Shown here in pieces: positions 7,284 through 16,604 of a stretch of DNA of 64,000 nucleotides. A program made the translations under genes and the position numbers. This DNA is from Shewanella phaeophyticola (lineage in GTDB: Bacteria; Pseudomonadota; Gammaproteobacteria; Enterobacterales; Shewanellaceae). The stretch is taken from contig NZ_JAODOQ010000001.1 in NCBI RefSeq assembly GCF_025398315.1, forward strand, positions 4,698,606 to 4,762,605, in the 5' to 3' direction. Each line of letters begins with the position of its first letter. Within the stretch, counting starts at the first letter, position 1. Below the pieces are notes generated by a model that was given only the letters and a program-made list of their open reading frames with translations, was not told the origin of the DNA and did no database searches.

Positions 7284-7865
7284 TTACTTAGCATCAAACG
7301 TAAACGACTGTCCTGCTAAGGCGGCTTCAAACATCAAGCCGCCTTTGGCTGCGGTGAAAATTGCCATGCCATTAATGTAAGCCGCTGCAGCATTATGATT
7401 ACTGCCTGCTTGGCCAGCGCCTGCAGAATTACCCGTGGTGCCGACTTGGGCGTTGGCGCCTAAGTTAATCGCCACGGCTGACGCTTGGGCGCTAAACTCA
7501 AAACTGCCGCTGGTAAACTCATTATAGGCTTTGGCGTCTTTAAAAAAGATAATCTCACTGTAAGCCTGGCCGCCGAGCTGAAATCCTATCGACAACTGGG
7601 TTAAGCTTGAATCACCCATGTGTGTGCCGCCTTGGTAAACACGGCCATTACCATAAGCAGCACCAATCCCGATACCGCCTTTTGCAACGGTGGGAAATAT
7701 GGCATAACCATAAGCAGAATTAAAAAAGTCTCGGGTCTCGCTGGCTTTCTTGAAGTTTGTGACGGCTTCGCTATAAGCATTATCGTTAGCAAAAGTTGGC
7801 GCAGAAAACGCGACACTAAACAACATAACTAAGCTTGTAAAAAATAGGCTGGTTGAACGTTGCAT
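7284..7865 (-). CDS. SYLF-domain (Ysc84-type) exported protein
   Basis: Predicted 193 residues with a signal peptide (MQRSTSLFFTSLVMLFSVAF, cleaved near TFA-ND). The mature part is a single SYLF domain: SAYGYAIFPTVAKGGIGIG, GRVYQGG, and the C-terminal NGMAIFTAAKGGLMFEAALAGQSF. SYLF domains bind phospholipids in eukaryotes; bacterial secreted versions have no settled role. The start has GAGGTGAT upstream in the minus direction. It is a single-gene unit with hairpins downstream. Confidence 0.85.
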   Translation of the reverse strand: MQRSTSLFFTSLVMLFSVAFSAPTFANDNAYSEAVTNFKKASETRDFFNSAYGYAIFPTVAKGGIGIGAAYGNGRVYQGGTHMGDSSLTQLSIGFQLGGQAYSEIIFFKDAKAYNEFTSGSFEFSAQASAVAINLGANAQVGTTGNSAGAGQAGSNHNAAAAYINGMAIFTAAKGGLMFEAALAGQSFTFDAK

Positions 7866-8076
7866 AAATCACCTCATTGACGAACCCATTGACATCATTG
7901 TCATTGTATATCGCTATAGAGTACCAATACCGCTTAAACGGTGCGAGTTAATTAACGTTTATACTTGTACAGAGGTTAGCTTAAGGTAAATGGTGTCAAC
8001 ACCACGAAGTATGATTGAACAAATAGTTGCACCAGTGATTGCGCGATGTCAGGTATTTATGCTCCCAATAACATGT

Positions 8077-8470
8077 CTACGACATTTGCCGCTTACGCTC
8101 ATGACGATTCGACACACCTTCTGGTGGTAAGCCTGGGGCGGGTTTACGCTCAGCCAATAAATGCTTAATGGCCATAATTGGATGGGGAAGTAACATTCTT
8201 GTACTCTGCATAAATCATAATCTCACGGGCTTTTTGTTTCATATGAGGCTTATAGCAGTGCACCGGGCATTTATTGCAGGTTGGCTTATCTTGACCATAA
8301 GGGCAGCGGTCGAGGCGGGTGTTGGCGTAACTTAAAAATTCACGACACTGCTCGCATACATCATGTGACGGTTTCATTGGATGATGCGCTTTGCAGTAAA
8401 TATTGACCATGGCTTTGATGGTACGAAATTCAAACAGTAACTGACCTGTGAGTAACTCAGTTTCGCTCAT
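8077..8470 (-). CDS. ygbA: YgbA-family (nitrous oxide-stimulated promoter family) protein, frameshifted
   Basis: The first 85 residues carry the family signature with paired cysteines: CEQC, RLDRCPYGQDKPTCNKCPVHC, then KQKAREIM. The frame then reads a non-family tail and stops at 8165. In another frame the expected continuation RMLLPHPIMAIKHLLAERKPAPG runs on to a stop at 8077, so one base was gained near 8200, where the family has Ala-Gly-Pro-Arg. The family (PF11756) is induced by nitrosative stress in enterobacteria; its biochemical role is unclear. The Cys clusters suggest metal or NO-reactive binding, an inference. Confidence 0.8.
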
Positions 8471-8815
8471 GGTTAATACCTTAGTAAATTAGTCTGGTAT
8501 TATGAGTTTATGTGGCAAAATAGCTGCTGACAAATTCGCATTCGCTAATTATGAATTCAAACACAAAACCATGGTTGAATGTGCCATTGATCGCAAAAAT
8601 CACTTAAATCCACCGCAATAGTGCCTTATTCGATAGCTTGTTACAGTTTAAAGTGGATAAATACTTGATTTTATAGCGCACGTTGAAATAATAATGACTA
8701 GTGCTTAAAAAACAGCGCACTATTATTAATGACGTAAATGACTCACTGTTAATTGATACGTGAGTAATAACGAATCTATGTGTTTAAGACGCATAATCAG
8801 TAAGGTGGACGCCTA
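8471..8815. other. Divergent intergenic region, no gene
   Basis: This region separates divergent ygbA and the plus-strand membrane-anchored gene, so promoters for both should be here. I see no clear sigma-70 pair, no convincing NsrR-type palindrome and no coding frame. Confidence 0.4.
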
Positions 8816-9580
8816 ATGCTAATGAAGGTCATTTTATTTGTCGTATTGGTTGTAATAGCCCTGTATTTATACCGACGTACTCAGGCTGTTGCAAAACAAG
8901 AACTCGACAAAAAAGCACCCAACCCAGAACAAACTCAATCGCCTGTGGACACGCCTAGCGAATCAAATATCGCTCAAAAAGACCAAGCCGTTGAGCCAAC
9001 GGATGCCGCGTCGTCAGAGCCTGAGGTTATCCCTGATCCCGTTACAACGGTGGATGTTGAATCTGAACCTGAGCTTGAATCACAGGCAGAAGAGATTATT
9101 GCTGCAGAACCAGAACCAGAATCTGAGCCAAGTGATGTTGCATCAAGCGAGAATGACGACAAGTCTGTCTGTTTGGCGCCGGTTGAAGGTGAGTGGGCCA
9201 GCGACAGTTTTAAGCAATTAGTTGAGGCAGCAAACAATGCTGGCGAACCACAAGCTCAGCATGATGCTGTAGCAGATGTGGTCAGTCACTGTTATAAAAT
9301 GCGTAAACAAGCCGATTATTGCCAATATGGCGCTGCACTTAAGGCACTATATTTAGATTTATTCCGTGTGTTCTATCAACAGCATGATTCAAGCGGCAGT
9401 GATGAGATTAAAGCGCCGGCGTTTATGCAGTTATCCACTCTACTTAACGATACAGGCGAGTTTGACCAAGCCATTAGTGTTTGCCAGCTGGCACTTGAGT
9501 ATCAATTAACGGATGGCACAGTCACTGGATTTGAAGGTCGCATCAGTCGAATTGAAAAAGCGAAAGCTAAGGCAAGCTAA
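8816..9580 (+). CDS. Membrane-anchored acidic protein of unknown function
   Basis: Predicted 254 residues starting at ATG 8816 with AAGGTGGA upstream. Residues 3-19 form one hydrophobic anchor (VILFVVLVVIALYLY), followed by a low-complexity Glu/Pro/Ser linker to about residue 118, and then a folded domain of about 130 residues with helical pairs resembling tetratricopeptide repeats (ALKALYLDLFRVFYQQ, FDQAISVCQLALEYQ). The architecture is an inner-membrane anchor with a spacer and a protein-interaction domain. I do not recognise a named family. Confidence 0.7.
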   Translation: MLMKVILFVVLVVIALYLYRRTQAVAKQELDKKAPNPEQTQSPVDTPSESNIAQKDQAVEPTDAASSEPEVIPDPVTTVDVESEPELESQAEEIIAAEPEPESEPSDVASSENDDKSVCLAPVEGEWASDSFKQLVEAANNAGEPQAQHDAVADVVSHCYKMRKQADYCQYGAALKALYLDLFRVFYQQHDSSGSDEIKAPAFMQLSTLLNDTGEFDQAISVCQLALEYQLTDGTVTGFEGRISRIEKAKAKAS

Positions 9581-9627
9581 CTCAGTTAATACAGCGTGAA
9601 GGATATCGGGTATGATATCCACAAAGG

Positions 9628-9652
9628 AAAGCAGACCTCGGTCCGCTTTTTT
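9628..9652 (+). terminator. Rho-independent terminator
   Basis: Stem GCAGACC / GGTCCGC with one mismatch and a TC loop, preceded by AAA and followed by TTTTTT, 48 bases after the preceding stop codon. Confidence 0.75.
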
Positions 9653-9712
9653 GTATTTGGCATCTGTGGCTGAGCTGATAGATGCTGGTGGTTAATATAA
9701 TCAAGGATTTTG

Positions 9713-10063
9713 GTGGCATTGATGACTTCTACGATAAGCAAATTACTGCTGGCTGCAATTGGGTTAAGTGTGGCAGTGGGATGCACGCGTACCCCTGAGT
9801 GGACGCTGTTTTACGTTGCAGATAATCCTGAGCATGCCGAAAGGGCGATAGCATCAGCCAACATGGTGCAAACCGATTTTATTTTAGGTTATTTCGATAC
9901 GCTCGAGCAATGTCAGGCAAAAGGAACTGGGATGTTACGTTTGCAAGGTTCATCAATGCCGGCAGCGCAAGCCTTTGTGTGTGCTCAACAATGCCAAGTG
10001 GATGATAATGAACAATTGCATTGTCAACGCCAAGTGTTGGGAGGCGCGATGGATGCGCTTTAA
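9713..10063 (+). CDS. Small putative lipoprotein
   Basis: About 116 residues. Start GTG 9713 is five bases from AAGGA (9703-9707); ATG 9722 is an alternative with a long spacer. Either gives a signal sequence ending in a lipobox, LSVAVGC, so lipidation at that cysteine is likely. The rest has four further cysteines (EQCQAKG, VCAQQCQV, LHCQRQ) and no family I recognise. Its end overlaps the start of selO by 11 bases, which suggests a shared transcript. Confidence 0.65.
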   Translation: MALMTSTISKLLLAAIGLSVAVGCTRTPEWTLFYVADNPEHAERAIASANMVQTDFILGYFDTLEQCQAKGTGMLRLQGSSMPAAQAFVCAQQCQVDDNEQLHCQRQVLGGAMDAL

Positions 10064-11525
10064 GCAAGACTTTTTTGAGCAATTAGACGGCTTTTATTCG
10101 CAAGTCTATCCGCAGGGAATCAGCAATCCACATTGGCTCGGCTGGAGTGATGATGCCGCTAAACTGATTGGTTTAGATAAGCCAAACGATGCGTTATTGA
10201 TGCAGTTATCTGCCAATGCAGCAGCGCCAGGAGCGAGTTATTATGCTCAAGTTTACAGTGGTCATCAATTTGGTGGGTATACCCCGAGGTTGGGAGATGG
10301 CCGATCAATAATATTAGGTGAGGCTATTGGCCTCTAATGGCGCGTGGGATGTGGCCTTAAAAGGTGGCGGCTTCAACACCTTACTCTCGCCATGGTGATG
10401 GCCGGGCGGTGATGCGCTCTGCGGTGCGAGAGTTTTTAGTGTCAGAAGCGTTGGCGGCACTGTCTGTACCGACAAGCCGTGCTTTAGCGGTAATAGGGTC
10501 TGATCTCCCTGTGTGGCGTGAAAGCCAAGAAACCGCAGCAATAACGGTCCGTTTAGCGAAAAGCCATATTCGTTTTGGCCACTTTGAGTATTTTTGCTAT
10601 AGCGAAAAAGGTGCACCAGATAAACTCACCCAATTGCTTAACTTTACCCTTGCTCAGCATTTTCCACATTTAACCGCCGACGCTGCAGGCTACAAACAAT
10701 GGTTTGTTGAAGTGGTGCAATCAACGGCTAAAATGATTGCCCACTGGCAAGCCGTCGGTTTTGCTCATGGCGTAATGAACACCGACAATATGTCGATTTT
10801 AGGCGATACCTTTGATTTTGGAGCCGTTTGCATTTTTAGACACCTTTAAAGAAGGTTTTATCTGTAATCACTCTGATCATGACGGCCGTTATGCTTTTGG
10901 CCAGCAACCCGGTATCGGCTTATGGAATCTAAAACGCCTCGCGCAAGCGCTTACTCCGATCATTCCGTCAGACGATTTAATTGCCGCACTTAATACCTAT
11001 CAACCCAGTTTGGTGAACCATTATGTTAGCTTAATGCGGGAAAAATTAGGCTTAAGTACCGACAGCGATTTAGATAACGCCGCGCAAGCAGCGCAAGAAA
11101 AACAAGATTTAGCGTTAATTAGCCAATTTACCGTCATGCTTGAAAACAGCCAGCTTGATTACAACAACAGCTTGCGCAAAATGAGCCAGATAGACATTAG
11201 CAGCCAGTACAGTCCACTACGTGATGATATATTGAATGTGAGCGAATTTGATAACTGGTATCAAGCTTACCAAGCCCGAGTGGGTGATGTGGTCGATGTT
11301 GCTGCATGGCAACAGCAGCGTAATCAGCATAACCCTAAGTATATTTTACGTAATTACCTTGCCCAGGAAGCCATAATCGACATTGAGGAAAAAGCTGACA
11401 ATAGCAAGCTTTTACAATTACAGCAGTTATTAACTCGTCCTTATGATGAGCAACCCGATATGGACCATTTTGCCAAGCGGCCACCCGATTAAAGCCAAGG
11501 GCTGGTTATGTCTTGCAGTAGTTAA
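10053..11525 (+). CDS. selO: SelO (YdiU) protein adenylyltransferase, broken by several indels
   Basis: Pseudokinase-fold AMPylase that transfers AMP to protein Ser/Thr/Tyr residues and is linked to redox stress. Start ATG 10053 follows GGGAGG. Recognisable blocks are YSGHQFGGYTPRLGDGRSI, SRHGDGRAVMRS, HGVMNTDNMSI (active-site region) and the C-terminal SCSS with the conserved Cys. The frame is broken at about 10331, 10361 and 10830, and an in-frame TAA at 11490 lies 11 codons before SCSS-stop (11525). All four breaks fall where the family reads Gly-Pro (IG-PNG, GG-PTPYSR, FG-PFAF) or could read Trp-Ala (PPDW-A). Four lesions could mean a pseudogene, but the shared motif favours sequence error. 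Confidence 0.82.
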
Positions 11526-11560
11526 CCCTGTTTAATCGCCATTTTTTATTGAGTGATGTT

Positions 11561-11863
11561 ATGAAATTATTATCTGCTAAATTTGATCCTGAAGCGAAGA
11601 GCATTGTTATTCAAGCTGAAGTTGATTTTGAGCAATTTGAACGGTTTGCCGAACCGTTAGCGGCGGCATTAGATTGTGAAATCCGTGAACGCCAATGGGG
11701 CGCAGATCGGCATCAATGGTTGCTGAATTTTGAAGGTAGCCCAGTGTGGTTGCATTATGAGTTTTATGGTGATGTTTGTTGGTTGTCAGTGGACAGTGCA
11801 AAAGATGTTGATGTGTTGCACTTTTTATCTGGCTTGCTTAAATCCTATATTCACACAACGTAA
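11561..11863 (+). CDS. DUF3630-type small protein
   Basis: Predicted 100 residues from ATG 11561 (MKLLSAKFDPEAKS). Soluble, with a mix of strand and helix and conserved-looking aromatic blocks RQWGADRHQWLLNFEG and VWLHYEFYGDVCWLSVDS. I associate it from memory with the DUF3630 family found next to srkA in Shewanella; function unknown. Only ten bases separate its stop from the srkA start, so the two genes are probably co-transcribed. Confidence 0.65.
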   Translation: MKLLSAKFDPEAKSIVIQAEVDFEQFERFAEPLAAALDCEIRERQWGADRHQWLLNFEGSPVWLHYEFYGDVCWLSVDSAKDVDVLHFLSGLLKSYIHTT

Positions 11864-11873
11864 GAAGGCTTAA

Positions 11874-12882
11874 ATGGATAATAATAGCGCAGAATTTCAT
11901 TTTCAGTGCTCTAACGCCTGATTTGATTTTAGATGCAATTGAAAGCATTGGCGTATTTCCTGAAACCGGTTTATTAGCTTTAAACAGTTATGAAAACCGC
12001 GTGTATCAGTTCCGCTGTGACCAAGGCTTACGTTATGTGGTTAAGTTTTATCGACCACAACGTTGGAGTGAAGCGCAAATACAAGAAGAGCATGACTATG
12101 CGTTGGCGTTAGCCGCTGAAGACATTCCTATTGCTGTGCCCGTCATCATTGACAATAAAACCTTGTTTGAGTTTAAAGGCTACCGATTTGCGTTATTTCC
12201 ATCGATAGGTGGCCGCGCTTTTGAAGTGGATAACCTTGAGCAATTAGAGTCAGTGGGGCGCTTTATTGGCCGTATTCATCAATATGCCAGTAAGCAGCCT
12301 TTTGTATATCGTGAGCCGTTAACTCCTGAGATTTTAGGCGATGATGCTTATCGTTATTTACAAGACAGCGGTATTGTCGCCGAAGGTATGCGCAGCGCCT
12401 TTTTTACTGTGGTAGAGCAGGTGCTTACAAAAGCGAAACAGATTTGGCAACAACACAGCTTTGACACGATTCGTCTGCACGGCGATTTGCACCCTGGAAA
12501 TATTTTATGGACTCCAGACGATGGCTCAGGGTTTGTTGATTTAGATGACGCAAGGCAAGGCTCTGCAGTGCAAGACATTTGGATGATGTTGACAGGCGAT
12601 AGGGCACAGCAATTATTGCAGCTCGATATTTTAATTGATGCCTATCAAGAGTTTTGTGATTTTGACACCAAGCAATTGGCACTAATTGAGCCGTTAAGAG
12701 CGTTTAGAATGATCCATTACAATGCATGGCTAGCAAAACGTTGGCAAGACCCGGCATTTCCGATGAACTTTCCCTGGTTTGCTGACATTAAATATTGGGA
12801 GCAACAAACCTTAGCGTTTAAAGAGCAGCTTGCCGCGTTGAATGAAGCACCATTGAGTTTAACCAGCTTTAATCAAGGTTAA
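11874..12882 (+). CDS. srkA: SrkA (YihE/RdoA) stress-response Ser/Thr protein kinase, one frameshift
   Basis: Aminoglycoside-phosphotransferase-fold kinase that in E. coli protects against stress-induced death. The start ATG 11874 (MDNNSAEFHFQ) has AAGAAGG upstream. The first frame stops after 14 codons, but removing one base near 11911 (CAGTGCTCTAACG) restores LTPDLILDAIESIG, continuous with the rest. Family blocks are LNSYENRVYQF, RYVVKFYRP, the catalytic loop HGDLHPGNILW, the metal-binding VDLDDA, and the C-terminal AWLAKRWQDPAFP. It precedes dsbA as in E. coli (srkA-dsbA); the original text at the break may have been CAGGCCCTA. Confidence 0.9.
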
Positions 12883-13103
12883 TAAGTGATGGTAAAGATG
12901 CCAAACCTAATTTTGCGTTGAAAAGTTGAGCCACTCTGCACGTTTTTGATTTTTAACGGGCTGGGTATTAACATTTTTTAATAATAACTACCGGGATGTA
13001 TTTAGTTACAAATACAATCAACTAACGATTGAGTTTCAGGCTGACGCTAGACTATGATAGATACAGCGTTTTTATAATTAGTTTGCCTATTAAAGGAAGT
13101 AAG

Positions 13104-13721
13104 ATGAAAAAAGCATTATTGATGGCCGTAGCATTGCTACTCGCGCCAATGGCGGCGATGGCTGCAGATTACAAAGAAGGTGTTCATTACACGGTAATTA
13201 ATGATGGCTCTGGTTCTGCTAAGCCTGAAATTATGGAGTTTTTCTCTTTCTATTGCCCACACTGCTACAACTTTGCTAAAACTGTTGTACCAAAAATTGA
13301 AGCCAATATTCCAGAAGGCGTTAGCTTCAGCCAGGCGCATGTCGATTTTATTGGTCGTGAAATGGGCGTAGAAATGTCACGTGCATTTGCGGTAGCAAAA
13401 CAACTTAACGTTGAAAAGAAAATCGAAGCAGCATTGTTTAGTGCTATCCATGATAAGCGCCAGCAATTTACTCGCGCTGATGATGTTAGAGCACTTTTTA
13501 TTGCCAATGGTGTAGACGCTAAAGATTTTGATGCAGCAGCCAATTCATTTATGGTGAGTGCACAAATGTCTAAAATGAAGCGCGATACTGAAAACGCCAA
13601 AATTTCAGGTGTACCTTCATTAGTGGTTAACGGTAAATACCGTGTTGAAACTAGCTCTATTAAGTCTTATGACGAGTTACTAGACATTGCATTTTACTTA
13701 ACAACAATGAACAAAAAGTAA
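13104..13721 (+). CDS. dsbA: DsbA periplasmic thiol:disulfide oxidoreductase
   Basis: Start ATG 13104 with AAGGAAG upstream. A signal peptide (MKKALLMAVALLLAPMAAMA) is followed by a mature thioredoxin-fold protein of about 185 residues. The active site is CPHC in EFFSFYCPHCYNF, and the cis-proline loop is SGVPSLVV. It introduces disulfides into exported proteins and is reoxidised by DsbB. It has its own terminator and may be co-transcribed with srkA, 221 bases upstream. No anomaly. Confidence 0.96.
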   Translation: MKKALLMAVALLLAPMAAMAADYKEGVHYTVINDGSGSAKPEIMEFFSFYCPHCYNFAKTVVPKIEANIPEGVSFSQAHVDFIGREMGVEMSRAFAVAKQLNVEKKIEAALFSAIHDKRQQFTRADDVRALFIANGVDAKDFDAAANSFMVSAQMSKMKRDTENAKISGVPSLVVNGKYRVETSSIKSYDELLDIAFYLTTMNKK

Positions 13722-13769
13722 CGACGTTATTGCCGGTTTAGCGCTTAATTTGCGCAAACGGGAAAGACT

Positions 13770-13795
13770 AAAAAAGGAGCCTAGGCTCCTTTTTT
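13770..13795 (+). terminator. Terminator of dsbA
   Basis: AAAAAAGGAGCC / GGCTCCTTTTTT hairpin with a TA loop and a T run, 48 bases after the dsbA stop. Confidence 0.9.
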
Positions 13796-13949
13796 GTTGT
13801 CTAAATTTTATGGCTTATGACTGATTGAGTCAGTGCGATCCGCTTAAATGTATCCATAAGGCTCAGCTGGGTGATTGTTGTTTTAGCTATGGCCGCATCT
13901 TTTGCTAAACCAGCCTGGAGAATCACAGCTTAGGAGGGCAGGCAAAAAA

Positions 13950-14000
13950 ACCGTATGTCTATAAAAGACGATACGGTGATGAGTCAAATGACTCTTTTTT
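13950..14000 (+). ncRNA. Candidate small RNA 3' end or orphan terminator
   Basis: Two consecutive hairpins lie in a 569-base gap already past the dsbA terminator: ACCGTATGTCT / AGAC-G-ATACGGT (13950-13977), then GAGTCA-AA-TGACTC followed by six T (13981-14000). A second terminator here with no open frame between it and 13796 suggests a short independent transcript of at most about 200 bases. The sequence upstream includes a TGACTGATTGAGTCA stem near 13818. It does not match Spot 42 as I remember it. Confidence 0.4.
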
Positions 14001-14290
14001 ACCCTGAGTAACGAAAAGAATAGTAGCATAGCGTCAAAATATTGGCAAGCGACATTATATTGTCAATAAGTGGGTGTGTAGCACTGCTTTAGGCGAAGAG
14101 AGAAAATTTTGTAAAGGATGAAACTCTTATTCCTGCGTGAGGTCAAATTTTGAGATAAGAAAAACCTTGTTGAATATGAAACGTGAAGCAAGGTAAATAT
14201 TTTTTTGCCCGTCACATTATTATAGTCAACATCGTTTATGGTATTGCACGTTTCGCGTGGCCGTACGTATTTGCTCTAGGAGAAAACCAT

Positions 14291-14503
14291 ATGAGAACGT
14301 TCCCTGTATATGCGCCCAAGTTAATTGTTAAGCATGTTCGGATCTTTCTAAGTGGCGCTATTTGGGTAAAAGATTTAGGTTTACTTGAATTTGATAAAGG
14401 ACGTTTTTTACACAATCAAAAAAGCCTGCCAAAAGTAAAGCAGGCTGTCAGCGAACTCAATGCGCTGATTGAGGCACAATCTGCGCCACAGCAATCAACG
14501 TAA
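14291..14503 (+). CDS. ytfK: DUF1107 / YtfK-like protein
   Basis: Predicted 70 residues from ATG 14291 with AGGAGA upstream; the in-frame GTG/ATG codons further upstream lack a ribosome-binding site. The sequence MRTFPVYAPKLIVKHVRIF..IWVKDLGLLEFDKGRFL matches the DUF1107 pattern of E. coli YtfK (KYVKILFRG..YIKDVGAFEFDKGKI). In E. coli YtfK stimulates (p)ppGpp accumulation through SpoT under phosphate or fatty-acid starvation; carrying that role over is inference. It converges on zapB with a seven-base gap. Confidence 0.75.
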   Translation: MRTFPVYAPKLIVKHVRIFLSGAIWVKDLGLLEFDKGRFLHNQKSLPKVKQAVSELNALIEAQSAPQQST

Positions 14504-14510
14504 AACCAAA

Positions 14511-14732
14511 TTACATTTCGCTATTCAATAAACCAACAAGGCCGTTGACCTTATCACTCCATGAGTTGAGGTCTTGCTGCAATTGTTGGTTTTTTTGTGT
14601 CAGTTCTTGTTGCTGCTTTACTAAATCTTCATTCTTTTGCTTCTCTTCTTCAAGCTCCATTTTTAGTAGCTCAATATTTTCAAGAGTCGCCTGGATTTTG
14701 GTTTCCAGTTGGGACAATAATTCAAGGCTCAT
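14511..14732 (-). CDS. zapB: Cell division protein ZapB
   Basis: Predicted 73 residues, almost entirely coiled coil (MSLELLSQLETKIQATLENI..LLKMELEEEKQKN), with the ZapB C-terminal pattern QQLQQDLNSWSDKVNGLVGLL. ZapB binds ZapA and stabilises the Z ring at mid-cell. Start 14732 has AGGA nine bases upstream on the minus strand. Length is close to the family norm of about 72-81 residues. Confidence 0.9.
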   Translation of the reverse strand: MSLELLSQLETKIQATLENIELLKMELEEEKQKNEDLVKQQQELTQKNQQLQQDLNSWSDKVNGLVGLLNSEM

Positions 14733-14904
14733 GGGGAGTCCTATACGTTTCTGGATGGAACCCCGATTCTAGCAGTGACAAGGCCTATAGGAATAGCCTT
14801 TAAAACTAAGTGGCTAAAATATATTCAATAAATCGCTGGTTATTGTGCTTTATCTGAGATCGCGCTATTTTCATCGGCTAACCTACTCAACAAAAGCCTT
14901 TTTT

Positions 14905-15258
14905 ATGACAATTACCCGACTCGATGTAAGCACCCGAATGAGCAGTATTGTGATCCACAATAATACGGTGTACCTCTGCGGCCAGGTTGCTAAAGACAAA
15001 TTTAGTGATATTAAAACGCAAACTGCCACCATGTTAGACGAAGTGGATGCCTTATTAGCTCAAGCGGGCTCGAACCGTGAGCATATTTTGTCGGCGACTA
15101 TTTACCTTAAAGACATGGGCGATTACGATGCTATGAACCAAGTATGGGATCAATGGTTACCACAGGGACATGCTCCGGCAAGAGCTTGCGTGCAAGCCGC
15201 CATTGCTGAGCCAGAATACTTGGTCGAAATATCGGTAATTGCTGCTCTGGTAAGTTAA
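14905..15258 (+). CDS. RidA/YjgF-family protein
   Basis: Predicted 117 residues from ATG 14905 (MTITRLDVSTRMSSIVIHNNTVYLCGQVA). Family features are the YLCGQVA strand, the block NREHILSATIYLKDMGDYDAMN, and HAPARACVQ near the C terminus, where the conserved Arg and the Ala-Arg-Ala motif sit. RidA proteins hydrolyse reactive enamine/imine intermediates made by PLP enzymes such as IlvA. This one belongs to the shorter COG0251 branch, so the precise substrate is open. It is immediately upstream of ilvE, a suggestive context. Confidence 0.85.
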   Translation: MTITRLDVSTRMSSIVIHNNTVYLCGQVAKDKFSDIKTQTATMLDEVDALLAQAGSNREHILSATIYLKDMGDYDAMNQVWDQWLPQGHAPARACVQAAIAEPEYLVEISVIAALVS

Positions 15259-15436
15259 GCGCAGTAGCCAAGCTAAATAGAGTGATGCAATGACTGTTTG
15301 TCAGTTGCAGTATGAATAAATATATTGATGCTTGTTACGTTCAATTGACGTATTTTGATTTAGGATCTACGGCTGCGGCTTGACATTATTCTCTAGCCTA
15401 AATAGTCTGCAAGCTCAGTTTTTAAGGTGGTATGCA

Positions 15437-16527
15437 ATGGACATAAAATATAATTTAAAATCTGCGTCAGAGCGCCGTACAGAACCATTTATGCCTGAAG
15501 GCGACGTGGGTTTCGGTAAGCTTCGAACTGACCACATGTTTTTAATGGATTACCGTGATGGTCAATGGTGCGATCCGCGTATCGTGCCTTATGGTCCATT
15601 TGAAATGGCGCCAGGTGCAATGTCATTGCATTACGGCCAATCGATTTTTGAAGGCGCGAAAGCCTTTATGCATGAAGACGGCGAAATTTATACTTTCCGT
15701 TTAAATAAAAATGCTGAACGCATGAACCGTTCTGCCGATATTGTGTGTATTCCAAATATCGATGAAGCCATGCAAGTCAAAGCGATTAATGCTTTGATTG
15801 ATGTCGACCGTTTATGGTTTCCACAGCAAGAAGGTGCGTGTTTATATATTCGTCCGTTTATTTTTGCCACTGAAGACCGTTTATCGGTAAGCCCAAGCCA
15901 AAAGTACACTTTTTGTGTGATGTTAAGCCCGTCAGGCGCTTATTATGCTTCAGGGGTTAATAATGGTATTCGGTTATTAATTAGCACTCAATTTCATCGT
16001 GCTGTGTCTGGCGGTACTGGTGCGTCTAAAGCCGCTGGCAACTACGCAGCTTCTCTACGTGCGGGTAAAGCTGCAGTTGAGTATGGTGCATCGCAGGTGT
16101 TGTATTTAGACTCTACAAATACCCAAATTGAAGAAGCGGGTGCGATGAACCACTTCCATATTTTGAAAGATGGCACTTTGATCATCCCAACATTCACTGA
16201 CACGATTTTAAAATCGATTACCTCGCAATCAATCATGGAACTCAGTGAGATGCTGGGGTGTGAAGTGAGACAAGAAACTGTGATGTTAGATCAGTTTATT
16301 GCTGACATTGAATCAGGTGAAATTATTGAAGCGGGCGGTTTTGGCACTGCTGCAGTGGTATCGCCTGTAAGCTCGTACATCTTTGAAGATGGCCGAGTTA
16401 TTACTGTGGGTGATGGCAAAGTGGACCTAATATTCAGCGCATTTATAAGCTGTTTACTGAGTTGCAAAAAGGTCATGTGGCCGCACCGCAAGGCTGGGTT
16501 AAACGAGTTGAACGTGTTGCGCCTTAG
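15437..16527 (+). CDS. ilvE: Branched-chain amino acid aminotransferase IlvE, one frameshift near the 3' end
   Basis: PLP-dependent fold-type IV aminotransferase that makes Val, Ile and Leu from their keto acids. Start ATG 15437 is set by AAGGTGG. Motifs include GAMSLHYGQSIFEGAKAF, YIRPFIFATEDRLSV, SGGTGASKAAGNYA (the PLP lysine is expected here) and EAGGFGTAAVVSPV. The first frame drifts after GDGKVD (about 16422); reading one base differently gives PNIQRIYKLFTELQKGHVAAPQ and a stop at 16527, the expected family end. The lost base is at GTGGACCTAAT, where Gly-Pro is expected. It is not part of the ilvGMDA operon and has its own terminator. Confidence 0.93.
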
Positions 16528-16541
16528 TTTAAGTTAAGCTG

Positions 16542-16583
16542 CAGACAAAATAAAAGCTCCCAAGGGAGCTTTTATTTTGTCTG
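16542..16583 (+). terminator. Terminator of ilvE
   Basis: A perfect 20-bp stem, CAGACAAAATAAAAGCTCCC with its complement, around an AA loop, ending in an AT-rich arm. It may act in both directions. Confidence 0.85.
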
Positions 16584-16604
16584 TCATATTGTAGAAGCAA
16601 TCCT

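Noticed and set aside
10053..11525. selO as a true pseudogene
   Set aside because: Although it has four lesions, all four fit the same GGCCC/GGGCC error pattern and the coding sequence between them is well conserved.
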